Shown here piece by piece: positions 62,666 to 64,000 of a DNA stretch of 64,000 bases. The translations under genes were made by a program, and so were the position numbers. Numbering within the stretch: position 1 is the stretch's first letter; every line of letters begins with the position of its first letter. The DNA is taken from contig NC_015663.1 of assembly GCF_000215745.1 (NCBI RefSeq), positions 3,906,001 to 3,970,000 of the forward strand. The letters are read 5' to 3'. The notes beneath the pieces were generated by a model. The model worked only from the letters and a program-made list of their open reading frames with translations, was not told the origin of the DNA and made no database searches. This stretch comes from Klebsiella aerogenes KCTC 2190 (GTDB lineage: Bacteria; Pseudomonadota; Gammaproteobacteria; Enterobacterales; Enterobacteriaceae).

Positions 62666-63880
62666 ATGAAGATCGTTGCCGCCGACGTGTTCGTTACCTG
62701 TCCAGGGCGTAACTTCGTCACCTTAAAAATCACCACCGATGAAGGGATTGTCGGCCTCGGTGATGCCACGCTAAACGGCCGTGAATTGTCGGTCGCCTCA
62801 TACCTGAAAGATCACCTTTGTCCGCAGCTGATTGGCCGTGATGCTCACCGCATCGAAGATATCTGGCAGTTCTTCTACAAAGGCGCTTACTGGCGCCGCG
62901 GCCCGGTGACCATGTCGGCGATTTCCGCCGTTGATATGGCGCTGTGGGATATCAAAGCCAAAGCCGCCGGAATGCCGCTTTACCAACTGCTGGGCGGCGC
63001 CTCGCGCGAAGGGGTGATGGTCTACTGCCACACCACCGGTCATTCCATTGATGAAGTGCTGGACGACTACGCCCGCCATCAGGAAATGGGTTTTAAGGCG
63101 ATCCGCGTGCAGTGCGGTATTCCGGGGATGAAAACCACCTACGGCATGGCCAAGGGCAAAGGTCAGGCATACGAGCCGGCGACCAAAGGCGTGTGGCCGG
63201 AAGAACAGCTGTGGTCAACGGAAAAATATCTCCATTTTACCCCGCGGCTGTTTGCCGCCGTGCGCGAAAGATTTGGCTTTAACGAGCACCTGCTACACGA
63301 CATGCACCATCGCCTGACGCCGATCGAGGCGGCGCGCTTTGGTAAAAGCATTGAGGAGTATCGCCTGTTCTGGATGGAAGATCCGACCCCGGCAGAGAAT
63401 CAGGCGTGCTTCCGCTTAATCCGCCAGCATACCGTCACGCCGATTGCCGTCGGCGAAGTCTTTAATAGCATCTGGGATTGCAAACAGCTGATTGAAGAGC
63501 AGCTCATTGATTATATCCGCACCACCATTACCCACGCTGGCGGGATCAGCGGAATGCGGCGCATCGCCGATTTTGCTTCGTTGTACCAGGTACGCACCGG
63601 TTCTCACGGGCCGTCAGATCTCTCTCCGGTATGTATGGCGGCGGCGCTGCATTTCGACCTGTGGGTGCCAAATTTCGGTGTACAGGAGTACATGGGCTAT
63701 TCCGAACAGATGCTGGAGGTCTTCCCGCATAGCTGGCGTTTTGACAATGGCTATATGCATCCGGGCGATAAACCGGGGCTGGGCATCGAATTCGACGAGA
63801 AGCTGGCGGCGAAATATCCCTATGAACCCGCCTGTCTGCCGGTGGCGCGCCTCGAAGATGGCACGCTGTGGAATTGGTAA
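62666..63880 (+). CDS. rspA: Mannonate dehydratase family protein RspA (enolase superfamily)
   Basis: This 404-residue enolase-superfamily protein (mandelate racemase subgroup) is nearly identical to E. coli RspA. It contains the ManD-type motifs [29 protein letters not shown] and [10 protein letters not shown]. RspA-type proteins dehydrate D-mannonate or D-gluconate weakly; in E. coli overexpression was linked to starvation signalling. ATG 62666 follows TGTAAGGAATT. Confidence 0.95.
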   Translation: MKIVAADVFVTCPGRNFVTLKITTDEGIVGLGDATLNGRELSVASYLKDHLCPQLIGRDAHRIEDIWQFFYKGAYWRRGPVTMSAISAVDMALWDIKAKAAGMPLYQLLGGASREGVMVYCHTTGHSIDEVLDDYARHQEMGFKAIRVQCGIPGMKTTYGMAKGKGQAYEPATKGVWPEEQLWSTEKYLHFTPRLFAAVRERFGFNEHLLHDMHHRLTPIEAARFGKSIEEYRLFWMEDPTPAENQACFRLIRQHTVTPIAVGEVFNSIWDCKQLIEEQLIDYIRTTITHAGGISGMRRIADFASLYQVRTGSHGPSDLSPVCMAAALHFDLWVPNFGVQEYMGYSEQMLEVFPHSWRFDNGYMHPGDKPGLGIEFDEKLAAKYPYEPACLPVARLEDGTLWNW

Positions 63881-63890
63881 GGAGAGAAAA

Positions 63891-64000
63891 ATGAAAAGTA
63901 TTGTTATCCAACAGCCAAACGCGCTGGCGATTGAAGAACGGCCGCTGCCGCAGCCGGGAAATGGAGAAGTGCGGGTAAAGGTGAAACTGGCGGGAATTTG
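63891..64000 (+). CDS. rspB: Zinc-type alcohol dehydrogenase RspB, N-terminal fragment
   Basis: The first 36 codons of RspB run off the window end. The start at ATG 63891 follows GGAGAGAAAA, ten bases after the rspA stop. The sequence KSIVIQQPNALAIEERPLP then GEVRVKVKLAGI matches E. coli RspB, a medium-chain dehydrogenase of unknown substrate. It is co-transcribed with rspA. Confidence 0.9.
   Translation, partial: MKSIVIQQPNALAIEERPLPQPGNGEVRVKVKLAGI

Overview
The window is a chromosomal segment of an enterobacterium, most likely Klebsiella or the close relative Raoultella. Many proteins match E. coli K-12 proteins over their full length (FNR, Ogt, UspE, TqsA, MdtJI, Mlc, BioD2, SpeG, RspA). 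These are interleaved with operons that E. coli K-12 lacks and Klebsiella carries: pcaIJFBDC for protocatechuate breakdown and mdcABCDEFGH-mdcR for malonate decarboxylation. I see no tRNA, rRNA, insertion sequence, prophage or CRISPR array. Identifications rest on reading the translations and on remembered family sequences, not on database searches.

Layout. 1-0.6 kb: 3' end of pntB and a YdiH-type small protein. 0.6-3.2 kb: uspE, fnr (with an FNR box at its own promoter) and ogt. 3.2-3.8 kb: a gap with three hairpins, one a terminator, followed by an unrecognised 39-residue membrane protein. 3.8-10 kb: the abg p-aminobenzoyl-glutamate locus, with abgT broken by a one-base frameshift in a T run, then abgR and smrA. 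10-16 kb: pcaR divergent from pcaIJFBDC, with three PcaR-type boxes between them, and a REP cluster after pcaC. 16.1-17.8 kb: an MscS-family channel. 17.9-31 kb: a C4-dicarboxylate block with class I fumarase, a DASS transporter, a soluble three-domain NADH:fumarate reductase, its flavinylating enzyme ApbE, a DcuS/DcuR-type two-component system, a MurQ-like protein and malate:quinone oxidoreductase. 31-39.2 kb: mdcR converging on the malonate decarboxylase operon. 39.3-44.6 kb: tqsA, mdtJI with an mdtU-like upstream ORF, a GGDEF-EAL protein and ydgD. 45-49.4 kb: small genes, ydgU and asr, an M32 carboxypeptidase and ynfM. 49.4-61.1 kb: ynfL, mlc, bioD2, clcB, the dmsD-ynfHGE reductase, ynfD, ynfC, speG, ynfB, ynfA. 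61.2-64 kb: an MFS transporter, rspA and the start of rspB.

How the genes fit together. The most coherent accessory unit is the 18-29 kb block. Malate or another C4-dicarboxylate would enter through the DASS carrier, fumarase would interconvert malate and fumarate, and the flavoprotein would reduce fumarate with NADH once ApbE has attached FMN. The DcuS-like sensor keeps the residues that bind C4-dicarboxylates. A perfect FNR box lies between the transporter and the reductase. Together this looks like an anaerobic, membrane-independent NADH-oxidising fumarate pathway. FNR itself and a molybdenum reductase operon (ynfEGH-dmsD) are also in the window.

Relative to my memory of E. coli gene order, pntB and tqsA are neighbours there. 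Here about 39 kb (ydiH to mdcA) separates them, so this stretch is rearranged or inserted. The most interesting unexplained items are the hairpin-rich leader and 39-residue protein upstream of abgT, the mdtU-like uORF, a terminator between the DASS transporter and fumarase genes, a divergent MurQ-like protein, and a repeated operator-like motif linking the MFS gene to rspA.
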